Assembly: GCA_024641945.1 (NCBI GenBank)
Contig: JAHECD010000021.1
Span: forward strand, 1-48,838
Direction of reading: 5' to 3'
Length of the DNA stretch: 48,838 nt
DNA from: Rubrivivax sp.
GTDB lineage: Bacteria; Pseudomonadota; Gammaproteobacteria; Burkholderiales; Burkholderiaceae_C
Below, one piece after another: positions 18,005 through 26,289 of the stretch (position 1 is its first letter; each line of letters starts with the position of its first letter). The translations under genes and the position numbers were made by a program. The notes beneath the pieces are model-generated. The model was given only the letters and a program-made list of their open reading frames with translations. It did not search any database and was not told the origin of the DNA.

Positions 18005-18809
18005 CGCCACCGAGCACGCCGCCAAGCAGTCCCCCCGCGCCGAACCCGCCCAGCACGGAGCCTTCCTCGCGCGAACCGCCGCGCTGGGGCGCGGCCGCGA
18101 ATACACGCGAAGCCAGGCGCGAGAACGGCAGGCTCTGGAGCCACACCGTGCCCGGCCCGGAGACCTTGGCGAAGAAAAGGCCCTCGCCGCCGAAGAGCGC
18201 AGTCTTGATCTTGCCGACGTACTGGATCTCGAAGTTGACGTTGGGTGTCAGCGCGACGAGGCAGCCTGTATCGACGAGCAGCGTCTGCCCGGGCTGCAGT
18301 TCGCGCTTGGCAAGCGTTCCGCCGGCATGCACGAACGCCAGGCCATCGCCCTCGAGCTTCTGCATGATGAAGCCCTCGCCACCGAAGAAGCCCACGCCCA
18401 GCTTCTGCTGGAAATGGATGCCCAGCGCCACACCGCGCGCCGCGCAGAGGAACGCATCCTTCTGGCAGATCAACGTGCCCCCGAGCTGGCGCAGGTCCAT
18501 CGGCAGGATCTTGCCGGGGTACGGCGCGGCGAAGGCCACGCGCTGCTTCAGCGAGGCGTTGTTCGTGTAGACGGTGGTGAACAGCGATTCGCCGGTGACG
18601 AGACGCTTGCCGGCGCCGAGCAGCTTGCCGAACAGCCCGCCGCCCGCGTTGCTGCGGCCGTCGCCGAAGACCGTGTCCATCGCGATGCCCGCGTCCATGA
18701 ACATCATGCTGCCGGCCTCGCCGACTGCGGCCTCGCCGGGGTCGAGCTCGATCTCGACGAACTGCATCTCCGAACCCTTGATCTCGTAGTCCACCACATC
18801 CATGGCCAT
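17994..18809 (-). CDS. AIM24 / TIGR00266 family protein
   Basis: This 271-residue protein has the double-stranded beta-helix pattern of the AIM24 family: [21 protein letters not shown] at the N-terminus, [22 protein letters not shown] in the middle, and [27 protein letters not shown] near the end. The C-terminus is a Gly-rich tail ending GGDDD. Bacterial members have no established function; the yeast relative is mitochondrial. Two Met codons (18809 and 18803) could serve as start. It is the first gene of the row that continues with the creatininase-family and beta-propeller genes. Confidence 0.9.
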   Translation of the reverse strand: MAMDVVDYEIKGSEMQFVEIELDPGEAAVGEAGSMMFMDAGIAMDTVFGDGRSNAGGGLFGKLLGAGKRLVTGESLFTTVYTNNASLKQRVAFAAPYPGKILPMDLRQLGGTLICQKDAFLCAARGVALGIHFQQKLGVGFFGGEGFIMQKLEGDGLAFVHAGGTLAKRELQPGQTLLVDTGCLVALTPNVNFEIQYVGKIKTALFGGEGLFFAKVSGPGTVWLQSLPFSRLASRVFAAAPQRGGSREEGSVLGGFGAGGLLGGVLGGDDD

Positions 18810-18855
18810 GGCCGCCGACCTCTGCGTTGAGCACCAGCGAGCATGGTACCCAAGG

Positions 18856-18880
18856 GCGGCACCGATAATCGTGGTGCCGC
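18856..18880. promoter_or_regulatory. Stem-loop / dyad between divergent AIM24-like and crcB genes
   Basis: GCGGCACC (18856-18863) and GGTGCCGC (18873-18880) are perfect inverted repeats. The inner CGAT/ATCG extends the stem with a 2-nt bulge. The element lies in the 137-bp gap from which both genes are read outward, so it is more likely an operator or leader hairpin than a terminator. It does not show the GGCGATGG core of a fluoride riboswitch. Confidence 0.35.
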
Positions 18881-18946
18881 TTGCGGTGCATCAGGGTCGT
18901 TTCCGACGAAAGCTGTCGAATGGGTGGGAATCTATGGGGTGGAGTG

Positions 18947-19318
18947 ATGGCGGTGGGTCTCGGCGCCGCGATCGGCGCGGTGCTGCGCTGGCAGCTGGGC
19001 ATCTGGCTGAACCATCTGTACCCCACGCTGCCGCCGGGCACCTTGCTCGCCAACGTACTGGGAGGCTACCTCGTCGGCGTGGCCGTGGCCTTCTTCGCGC
19101 ACCAGCCGGATTTGCCACCCCAGTGGCGGTTGTTCGTGATCACGGGCTTTCTCGGTGGGCTGACGACGTTTTCGACCTTTTCGGCCGAGATCGTCGCCCT
19201 GCTGCAAGGTGGGCGCACGCTCGCCGCCTGTGGGGCCATCGGGGCGCACCTGGCTGGCTCGCTGCTCGCCACCATGGCCGGCTTGCTCACGATGGACCTG
19301 GTGCGCCGCGCAGCCTGA
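18947..19318 (+). CDS. crcB: Fluoride exporter CrcB (Fluc)
   Basis: This 123-residue, four-helix membrane protein is of the Fluc/CrcB family; dual-topology dimers export fluoride. Hallmarks are GAAIGAVLRWQLG with the conserved Arg (R14), ANVLGGYLVG with the pore Asn (N36), and the highly conserved GFLGGLTTFSTF (67-78) that carries the Phe-box and central sodium-site region. The ATG at 18947 gives the family's usual length and is preceded closely by GGGGTGGAGTG. Earlier in-frame Met codons (18920 and 18881) add non-homologous residues. It is the only plus-strand gene in this half of the window and converges with the export locus. Confidence 0.93.
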   Translation: MAVGLGAAIGAVLRWQLGIWLNHLYPTLPPGTLLANVLGGYLVGVAVAFFAHQPDLPPQWRLFVITGFLGGLTTFSTFSAEIVALLQGGRTLAACGAIGAHLAGSLLATMAGLLTMDLVRRAA

Positions 19319-19331
19319 GCGCGGCCTGCCG

Positions 19332-20204
19332 CTACAGCCCGGACTTGGACGCCGACCGCGTGGGCAATGGCGGCCGCACGCCGTCGATCTCCGCGGTGCA
19401 GCGTACGCCGCCCGGCATGTCGAACTTCGGGTTGGGCAAATCGACGCGCGCAACGAACGTGCTGCTCGCCGCGTCGATGACCTTGTCCACCATCGTCACC
19501 GTACCGGCGTAGCGGCCCGACCCGACCCGCGGCATGATCGTGACCTTGGCCCCGGGTTGCACGGCCCCGAAGTTCGACGCGGGCACGACGATGTCGACCT
19601 TGAGCGGGTCGATCTGCGCCACCCGAAGCACGGGTTTGCGGCCCGAACCGGCCTCAGCCAGGTCACCGGGGTTCAACATGCGGTCGAGCACGACCCCGTT
19701 GAACGGAGCGAACATCGTGCGCAGGGCAAGTTGCTCCTGCGCCCGGCGCAGGTCGATGCGCGCGAGTTCGCGGTTCTCGTTCGCCGCGACGAGTTCGGAC
19801 TCGGCCAGGCGGCGCTCCGCATCGGCTTCATCGCGCGCCTGGGCGGACGCAAAGTTGCCCTTCTGCAATTCGGCCAGGCGCGCGAGTTTGGCGGTGGCGT
19901 ATTGCACCCGGTTGCGCGCCGACGCGATCTGGCCGTCCATCTGCGACCGGAAGCGCGCCGATTCGACCGCGGCGCGTTCGGCACCCGACTGCAGTTCCAC
20001 CAGCGCCTGCCCGCGGCGGACGACGTCACCGCGCGCGACGTTCACCTTGCCGATGATGCCGTCCGCGGCCGAGCGCACCTCGACCACCTGCGACGGCTCG
20101 ATCAGGCAATCGAAGCCCGCCGTGCCGATTTGTGCGGCGGCCGGCTGCACGAAGGGCCACAGCGTTGCCACCGTGAGGATCTTGATCGCGTCGAGTCTGT
20201 TCAT
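19332..20204 (-). CDS. Periplasmic adaptor (HlyD/RND membrane-fusion-like) with cleavable signal peptide
   Basis: This 290-residue protein starts with a signal peptide (residues 1-24, ending PAAA-QIG) and lacks a membrane anchor. The mature part has the membrane-fusion-protein order: lipoyl half (IEPSQVVEVRSAADGIIGKVNVARGDVVRRGQ), a helical hairpin of about 90 residues (coiled coil, roughly 75-165), second lipoyl half (TMFAPFNGVVLDRMLNPGDLAEAG), then beta-barrel (VDIVVPASNFGAVQPGAKVTI). It would bridge inner and outer membrane components. Its ATG at 20204 overlaps the stop of the SecA-like gene (ATGA) and is preceded by GGGAGAGG. It is the last gene of the export locus. Confidence 0.9.
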   Translation of the reverse strand: MNRLDAIKILTVATLWPFVQPAAAQIGTAGFDCLIEPSQVVEVRSAADGIIGKVNVARGDVVRRGQALVELQSGAERAAVESARFRSQMDGQIASARNRVQYATAKLARLAELQKGNFASAQARDEADAERRLAESELVAANENRELARIDLRRAQEQLALRTMFAPFNGVVLDRMLNPGDLAEAGSGRKPVLRVAQIDPLKVDIVVPASNFGAVQPGAKVTIMPRVGSGRYAGTVTMVDKVIDAASSTFVARVDLPNPKFDMPGGVRCTAEIDGVRPPLPTRSASKSGL

Positions 20205-22228
20205 TCGCCTCTCCCACTGAAAGCCAGCATCTGGGCATAGCGCCGGTCCTGGCGCAGGCTGCCGTCCCGCACGTCGCGGTTGTGGCGCTCCGCATTCCAT
20301 TGCGCGAGCCACTTCAGCGCCGCCACCGCGCGCGGCCCCGCCATCGCTCCAGGACGTCGCAGAAACGCCACGAGGGCCGAGGCATGGGACATGAAGAGCT
20401 CGTCGTCGAGCGCCACCAGCGCCTGCCCGCTGCCCGGGTCGCCCTGGCGCGCGCTGCGCCCGAAGAGTTGCCGGTCGATCCGCCGCGACTCGTGGAATTC
20501 GGTCAGGATCACGTGCAGCCCGCCGCGAGCCGCCACACCGTGGCCGAGCATGATGTCCGTGCCGCGCCCGGCCATGTTGGTGGCCACCGTCACCCGACCG
20601 GCCTCGCCGGCACGTGAAATGATCTGTGCCTCGACGCTGTCGTGCTTGGCATTCAGCACCACGTGCTCGATGCCCTGCGCGTCGAGCACGGCGGAAAGTT
20701 CCTGCGAATCGCGCACCGTGCGTGTACCGATCAGCACCGGCCGGCGCTGGACCACCGCCACCTCCTGCACGGACTGCGCAACCGCCTGCCATTTGGCGGC
20801 GCGGTCGGGCAGGCAGCGCGCAGGCCAGAGGCGGCGCTGCGCCGGCTTGTGCAGCGGCACCCGCACGACGGGCAACCCGTAGGTGCTGCCGATCTCGGCG
20901 GCGACTTCGATGGCCGTCCCGCTCATGCCGGCCAGGCGCAGGTAACGGCGGAAAAGGCGCTGGTAGGTGATGCGCGCCAGGGTCTCGCGCTGGCCGGTCA
21001 GCTCGAGCCCTTCCTTGGCCTCGATCATCTGATGCAGGCCGTGTTCCCACGCGCGGTCGGGCATCGCCCGCCCGGTCGCCTCGTCGACGATGTGCACCTT
21101 GCCGTCGACCACGATGTAGTGCTGGTCACGCAGATAGAGCAGCGTGGCGGACAGCGCCCGGCTCACGGCCTGCTCGCAGGCGCGCTCGGACTCGAAAGGG
21201 TCGGGCTGCCTGGCGCCGGCCAACTCATCGCGCCACGCGGCGACGCGGTCGCGGCCGAGTTCGGTGAGAAAGATGCGGCGCGCAGCGCGTTCGAATTCGT
21301 AGTCCGTACCCTCCACCATCTGCGCCGCCCAGGCCAGCGCTTGCTCGCTGGCCTCGCGGCCGGGCCCGCCGCCCACGGTGGCCGAAAGAATCAGCGGTGT
21401 ACGCGCCTCGTCGATGAAGACGCTGTCGGCTTCGTCGACGATGCCGAATACCAGCCCGCGCAGCACACAACCATCGGCCCTCGACGCCTTGCGGTCGAGC
21501 AGGCTTTCGGCGGCCAGGTGGAGCGGCCCGGCGCGGTCGCCGAGTGCGCTGCGGTCGCGCAGGTAGTCGAAGGCAAGTTCCTTGTTGCTCGCATACGTGA
21601 CCTCGTTGGCGTACGCCGCGCGGCGCTCGTCGCGGGTCATGCCGTGCACGATGGCCGCCACCTGCAGACCGAAGAAACGGTACAGCGGGCCCATGATTTC
21701 AGCGTCGCGAGCGGCAAGGTAGTCGTTCACCGTGATCACGTGCACCGGCAGGCCCGCCAGCGCCGCCGTCACGGCCGGAAGCGTGGCGGCAAAGGTCTTG
21801 CCCTCGCCCGTGGCCATCTCGACCAGCGTGCCCTGCAGCAGCCGCCAGCCGGCCATCAGCTGGGTCGGGTAGTGGCGCTTGCCGAGCACGCGGCTGGCAG
21901 CCTCGCTCACGATGGCGAACGTCTGCGCCACCGGCTCGAGCGCAAATCCGCCGGCGCGCAGGCGTCGCCGCATCTCCTGGGCGCGCCGGCGCAGGCCTTC
22001 GTCGTCCAGTTCTGCCAGTGCCGCGCGGTGCGACCCGACACGCGCGACGAAGGCGCGCCGCCGCCGCGCCTCGCCGCGCAGCGGGCGCAGCGCCGGCCAC
22101 AGCACGCCGTGCCACACCGACAGCGCAGCGCGGTCGAGCCAAGGCGGCTCGCTTTCGTCGCGTTCGACATACGGGCGCCCGACGGCCAGGTCGCCAGGTG
22201 CCAGGCGGAGCAAGGTGGCGCTAGACAT
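20201..22228 (-). CDS. SecA-like ATPase, shortened paralogue
   Basis: This 675-residue protein is clearly a SecA-family motor. The Walker A motif is ATGEGKT (139-145) and Walker B is DEAD (265-268, in GIVDEADSVFIDEARTPLI). A preprotein-cross-linking-like region follows (YIVVDGKVHIVDEATGR), then second-ATPase-domain motifs (ATNMAGRGTDIMLG, HESRRIDRQLFGRSARQGDPG). Housekeeping SecA has about 900 residues; this one ends just after the start of the helical scaffold and lacks the helical wing, two-helix finger and C-terminal zinc-binding tail. The usual KTGEGKT is ATGEGKT. It is unlikely to be the essential SecA. Its stop overlaps the start of a periplasmic adaptor and its start overlaps the M50 gene, so it is embedded in an export operon. 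A dedicated motor role is inferred. Confidence 0.93.
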   Translation of the reverse strand: MSSATLLRLAPGDLAVGRPYVERDESEPPWLDRAALSVWHGVLWPALRPLRGEARRRRAFVARVGSHRAALAELDDEGLRRRAQEMRRRLRAGGFALEPVAQTFAIVSEAASRVLGKRHYPTQLMAGWRLLQGTLVEMATGEGKTFAATLPAVTAALAGLPVHVITVNDYLAARDAEIMGPLYRFFGLQVAAIVHGMTRDERRAAYANEVTYASNKELAFDYLRDRSALGDRAGPLHLAAESLLDRKASRADGCVLRGLVFGIVDEADSVFIDEARTPLILSATVGGGPGREASEQALAWAAQMVEGTDYEFERAARRIFLTELGRDRVAAWRDELAGARQPDPFESERACEQAVSRALSATLLYLRDQHYIVVDGKVHIVDEATGRAMPDRAWEHGLHQMIEAKEGLELTGQRETLARITYQRLFRRYLRLAGMSGTAIEVAAEIGSTYGLPVVRVPLHKPAQRRLWPARCLPDRAAKWQAVAQSVQEVAVVQRRPVLIGTRTVRDSQELSAVLDAQGIEHVVLNAKHDSVEAQIISRAGEAGRVTVATNMAGRGTDIMLGHGVAARGGLHVILTEFHESRRIDRQLFGRSARQGDPGSGQALVALDDELFMSHASALVAFLRRPGAMAGPRAVAALKWLAQWNAERHNRDVRDGSLRQDRRYAQMLAFSGRGE

Positions 22229-24377
22229 CGAAATGGTGCAGGAACAGCCGGCGCGCCGAGCGCCAGGCCTGCAGGCCGAGCGGCACCGGTTCGAGTTCGA
22301 AGCGGACGTGCACCCGTTGACCGAAAGCCACCGCGCGCCCCACCGGCTCGTCCAGCGCGACGTCGATCTGGAAGACGCGCTCCATCGTGCGGCGGCCTTC
22401 CGGATCGCGCGGGTCTACCGCGATGTGGCCGCCGGCAGAAGCGGTCAGCGCCTGGCTGGGCGCCTCCTCGCGGCCCCCAGGCACCTGGCGCACGATGTGG
22501 CCCGGAATCACGCGCTCGACCTCGTCGCCCAGGCGCAGCGCCACCCGCTTCGTGGTCGCGCCGACGAGGTCGGCCTCGGCCTGCTCGACCACCACGCGCA
22601 CGATCGGCGCATCGGCGCCAAGCACGTAACCCAGGACCTCGCCCTTCTTGTGCCAGCGCCCCGGCAGGTCGGCCGGCGAAGGGACGGTGAAGATGCCGTC
22701 GGTCTGGGCCGACACCAGCAATTCGGCCGCGCGGTCGCGCGCGCGGTCGAGCGCCAGCTGCTCGGCCGCAAGCTGCTCGCGCACGATGTCCGCGCGCGCG
22801 CGGTCCGCAACGACCTCGACGCCGAAGGTGGCCTCCAGCTCGGCCACACGGGCCTCCAGCACGCGGGTCTGCGCGTCCAGCGACGGGTCGATGCGGCGGA
22901 TCAGCGGATCGCCTTGTTTTACCGCGGCCCCAGGCTGCGCGACGACGCGGCTGATGAAGCCCGGCGTGCCCGCCCGCAGGATCGATCGCTCCGGCAGCCA
23001 AACCACTCCCTCGGACTGGCGGCGCTGCGGCACTGGAACCAGCGCGACGACGAGCGCCACGGCAGCCAGGATGGCCGCTCCCAGGCCGATGAAGCGGACC
23101 CGGCCCTCGCGCAGCGTCTGGCGCGACTGCAGGTGCTGCAGCAGCCGCACCACCGGCATGCCGACCATCATCGCCACCGCCCACAGCGCCAGCACGACGC
23201 CGACGAAGAAGAACTTGGACCCGATGAACAGCGCGATCGCCACCGTCACGAAGACACGGTAGATCGACGACAGCACGCCATAGACGGCGAACCACAGGCG
23301 CTCGCCCGTCGAGTGTGCCGGCGACGTCGCGTCTCGCACCCGCAACACGTAGTGCTCGAACAGATAGCCCCAGTAACGCGTGGCGCGCTGGCCCAGGTTG
23401 GGCAGTTCCGTCAGGTCGCCGAGGATGTAATAGGCGTCGTAGCGCAGCAGCGGATTGCCGTTGAAAAGCAGCGTCGAGACACCGGCCACCAACATCACGT
23501 TGAAGCACACGGCGCGCACGATCCCGGGCTCGACGGCGAGCCAACCATAGAACGCGAGCGCGGCCAGGAACAGCTCGACGATCATGCCGGCGGCACCCAC
23601 GGTGGCGCGCCGCCAGCGGGACCGGAAGACGGTCGACGACGAGGCGTCCACATACGGCACCGGCATCAGCACGAGCAGCATCACGCCCATGTCGTGCACC
23701 TCGCCGCCGCCGGCGCGAGTCGCGGTGGCGTGCCCGAGTTCGTGCAGCGCCTTGATGAACGGGAAGACGAGTGCGACCAGCACCAGGTTGTCGGCCGCGA
23801 GCACGCGGTCCGACAGGTTGCCGGTCAGGTCGGGCCAATGCGGCGCCACCATCACGAGCGCCGGCACGACCACGGCCAGCCAGATCAGCGCGCCGCGCCA
23901 GCTCCACAGCCAGCGCCAGGCATCGGCATGGCGGTCGAGCCAGCGGCCCGGGTCGACGAGCGGCAGCCGCACCGCCATCGGGTTGGCCCACGAGCGCCGC
24001 GTCTTGGCCGTTTCCTGCTTGCGCCCGCGCTCGAAGACTTCGAGCACGTCGGGCGACGCATCGGTGCTCAACAGGTCGCTGGCATGCAACTGGCCCAGCA
24101 ACTGAATGATCTCGTCCTGGGTCGGCGCCTCGTCACCGAGGCGGGACTGGGCCAGTTTCCAGAGCTCCTCGACGCTGCGCCGCCCGTCCATGGCCGCAAG
24201 CACGAGGCGTGCCGCGGGCACGAAGCGGTGCACGCGCCCGGAGACCGGGTCCTGCAGCAGGTACCAGCGCACACCGCGGTAACGGTGCCGGTGCAGCTTG
24301 GCGCGCGCCAGCAGCCTTGGCCGCAGCGGCGCGACCCGGTACCACAGGCTGCTGTGCAGCGGCGCATCAGCCGACAT
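22221..24377 (-). CDS. PqqD-like / M50 site-2 protease / HlyD fusion membrane protein
   Basis: This 718-residue protein has three parts. Residues about 35-105 resemble a PqqD-like small winged domain that binds peptides (RYRGVRWYLLQDPVSGRVHRF, then SVEELWKL...QLHASDLL). Residues about 150-450 form a multi-span membrane zinc protease of the M50/S2P type, with HELGH (H212, E213, H216) in a membrane helix and the second motif NGNPLLRYD carrying the likely third ligand D314. The last 270 residues are HlyD-like (lipoyl halves around a coiled coil at about 520-570, then a beta-barrel). The fusion would place a protease and an adaptor in one inner-membrane protein. It starts 6 bp after the GAF-HlyD gene and overlaps the SecA-like gene. 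The catalytic residues are intact; the substrate is probably the giant protein, which is inference. Confidence 0.92.
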   Translation of the reverse strand: MSADAPLHSSLWYRVAPLRPRLLARAKLHRHRYRGVRWYLLQDPVSGRVHRFVPAARLVLAAMDGRRSVEELWKLAQSRLGDEAPTQDEIIQLLGQLHASDLLSTDASPDVLEVFERGRKQETAKTRRSWANPMAVRLPLVDPGRWLDRHADAWRWLWSWRGALIWLAVVVPALVMVAPHWPDLTGNLSDRVLAADNLVLVALVFPFIKALHELGHATATRAGGGEVHDMGVMLLVLMPVPYVDASSSTVFRSRWRRATVGAAGMIVELFLAALAFYGWLAVEPGIVRAVCFNVMLVAGVSTLLFNGNPLLRYDAYYILGDLTELPNLGQRATRYWGYLFEHYVLRVRDATSPAHSTGERLWFAVYGVLSSIYRVFVTVAIALFIGSKFFFVGVVLALWAVAMMVGMPVVRLLQHLQSRQTLREGRVRFIGLGAAILAAVALVVALVPVPQRRQSEGVVWLPERSILRAGTPGFISRVVAQPGAAVKQGDPLIRRIDPSLDAQTRVLEARVAELEATFGVEVVADRARADIVREQLAAEQLALDRARDRAAELLVSAQTDGIFTVPSPADLPGRWHKKGEVLGYVLGADAPIVRVVVEQAEADLVGATTKRVALRLGDEVERVIPGHIVRQVPGGREEAPSQALTASAGGHIAVDPRDPEGRRTMERVFQIDVALDEPVGRAVAFGQRVHVRFELEPVPLGLQAWRSARRLFLHHFDV

Positions 24378-24383
24378 GGGCGG

Positions 24384-26249
24384 TCACGGCAGCCAGGACC
24401 AGAGCGTCAGGCGCAGCCAGTCGACGAAGGCGTGGGTCCAGATCCACAACAGGCTGCGTTCGCCCACGGCCACCTTGCCGACACCCTCCATGCCGGGGCG
24501 CAAACGCGCGGGCACGCCTTGGACGTGCGCCTCGACACGAAAGACGTTGCGTCCGTCGTGCTGGCTCGCCACCGAAGTGATCGAGCTCACGGTGAACGGC
24601 AACACCTTGTCGGGCAGGCTCGACAGCACGAGCTCGCCCTTCTGGCCGACCGCCACCCGCGCGATGTCGCGGTCGTCGACCTGCAGCACCACGCGGAATC
24701 CCTCGAGCGGCGCCACCTCGAACAGCGTGCGCCCTTGTTCCACCGGCGTGCCGATGGATTGGCTCAAGTCGCCGCTCACCACCACGCCGTCGAATGGCGC
24801 GGTCAGTTGCGCGCGCGCAAGACGTTCGTCGACGAGTGCCAGCTGCGCCTCGGCCTGATGGGCCTGCGCCGCGACGACACCCATGCTGCCGCGGTCGGCC
24901 TGTGCCATCGCGACCTGGAACCGGCGCTGCGCCTGCTCGAGCTCGGCCGACCAGCGCGCGCGTTCGAGCTTGAGGTCCTTGTCCTCCATGCGCGCCATCA
25001 GCTGGCCGCTCTTGACGCTGTCGCCAGCGCGCACCAGGCCCTCGGCGATGAAGCCGTCGAACGGCGCCACGCGGGCCATCTGCGTCGCGCCCTCGATCAC
25101 GGTGCGGGCCGAGACGCGGAAGTCGGTCTGCCAGAACGCCAGGACCAGCAAGGTCAGGGCCAGCAGGCTGCCCACCAGCTTCATGCCCGGGTGGCGCGGG
25201 CCGAGCACGGCTTGCAAGGTGTCGTGCCAGCGGTCGCGCGCACGCTGCGACCAGGTGCGCTCGTTCAGCCGCTGCAACGCCCAGGCGGGGCCGAGCATCG
25301 TGCCGGCCGCACTGGCGAGCCGGCGATCCTGGTCGTTGAACGACGGGCCCTGCTGCCGCTCGAGCGTGATGACGCCGATCGTCTGCGATTCGCTCACGAT
25401 CGGCACCGACAGCATCGCCTGCGCGCCGAGCACCAGGGCCGATTGCTCGTGCGCCATGGCGCCGAGCTCGTCATCGGCCGGCTTGGGCAGCGCAATGGCC
25501 TCGCCGAGATCGAGCACCTCGTCCATCGCCTCGCCCAGCGCACGCACGAGGTCGGAACGCGCATCGAAGGTGGCGGTGTGCGAGATGGCCAGTGGCGTGA
25601 TGCGGTCCTTTTCCTCCAGGCCCACGGCGACGCGGTCGCATTCGAGGCGCGAAGCGAGCTCGTTCGCCACGGCCAGCGCCGACGGCCGCAGACGACGCTG
25701 CTGCAGTGCCGTGGCCATCAGCTCGTTGAGCGCCGCCACGCGGGCCAGTTCGGCCTTGGCGGCCATCAGCGCACGCTGGCGGAAGTGGTCGATCAACCAG
25801 GCGCTCGCCCAGTGGATCTGGCGCAGGGCGCCCTGCAGGTCGGCCTGCGGGCCGGCGCCGATGTCGAAGACGACAGCGCCGTGCAGCCGCCCGGAGACCT
25901 CGATCGGGTAACCAACGTGCGCCGGCGACTCCGGGGCCGGTTCGCCGCCGTCCGGCGATGCCACCACCCCGCAGCGGTCCGTCAATGTGCGCTGCGCCAC
26001 GCTGCCGAGGTACTGCAGGTCGCGCTGCGGATCGGGCCAGACCGCCGCCACCGTGAACGGCCCGGCCTCCTCGTCGCCCAGCAGCAGCAGCGCCGAGCGC
26101 GCACGACCGATGCGCGTGGACAGCAATGTCAACCAGCTCGCACAGAACTCCGCCGAATCGGCGGCGCCGGCAAACCGCGACCACGCGGCCGACTCGGCCC
26201 GCGCGCGCTGCTCATCGGCAATCGAATAGACCGGTGCTGCGCTCTGCAT
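24384..26249 (-). CDS. GAF-domain / HlyD adaptor fusion protein
   Basis: This 621-residue protein has an N-terminal cytoplasmic part of about 340 residues with at least one GAF domain (about 185-320, ending QAMLSVPIVSESQTIGVITLERQQG) and a possible degenerate second one (40-155). A single transmembrane helix follows (355-373, LVGSLLALTLLVLAFW). The periplasmic HlyD part has lipoyl half (VAPFDGFIAEGLVRAGDSVKSGQ), helical hairpin (about 425-485), second lipoyl half (LTAPFDGVVVSGDLSQSIG) and a C-terminal beta-barrel, with a terminal hydrophobic stretch. GAF domains bind small ligands, so export could be gated from inside the cell. It sits 40 bp after the SapC-family gene. The start at 26249 has only a weak ribosome site. 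Confidence 0.9.
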   Translation of the reverse strand: MQSAAPVYSIADEQRARAESAAWSRFAGAADSAEFCASWLTLLSTRIGRARSALLLLGDEEAGPFTVAAVWPDPQRDLQYLGSVAQRTLTDRCGVVASPDGGEPAPESPAHVGYPIEVSGRLHGAVVFDIGAGPQADLQGALRQIHWASAWLIDHFRQRALMAAKAELARVAALNELMATALQQRRLRPSALAVANELASRLECDRVAVGLEEKDRITPLAISHTATFDARSDLVRALGEAMDEVLDLGEAIALPKPADDELGAMAHEQSALVLGAQAMLSVPIVSESQTIGVITLERQQGPSFNDQDRRLASAAGTMLGPAWALQRLNERTWSQRARDRWHDTLQAVLGPRHPGMKLVGSLLALTLLVLAFWQTDFRVSARTVIEGATQMARVAPFDGFIAEGLVRAGDSVKSGQLMARMEDKDLKLERARWSAELEQAQRRFQVAMAQADRGSMGVVAAQAHQAEAQLALVDERLARAQLTAPFDGVVVSGDLSQSIGTPVEQGRTLFEVAPLEGFRVVLQVDDRDIARVAVGQKGELVLSSLPDKVLPFTVSSITSVASQHDGRNVFRVEAHVQGVPARLRPGMEGVGKVAVGERSLLWIWTHAFVDWLRLTLWSWLP

Positions 26250-26289
26250 GGTCGGGTGGGGTCAGCGCTTCACTTCAGGCCCGGGGCAT

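Noticed and set aside
18810..18946. Fluoride riboswitch upstream of crcB
   Set aside because: The conserved GGCGATGG core and downstream pseudoknot parts are not visible; only an unrelated dyad is present.
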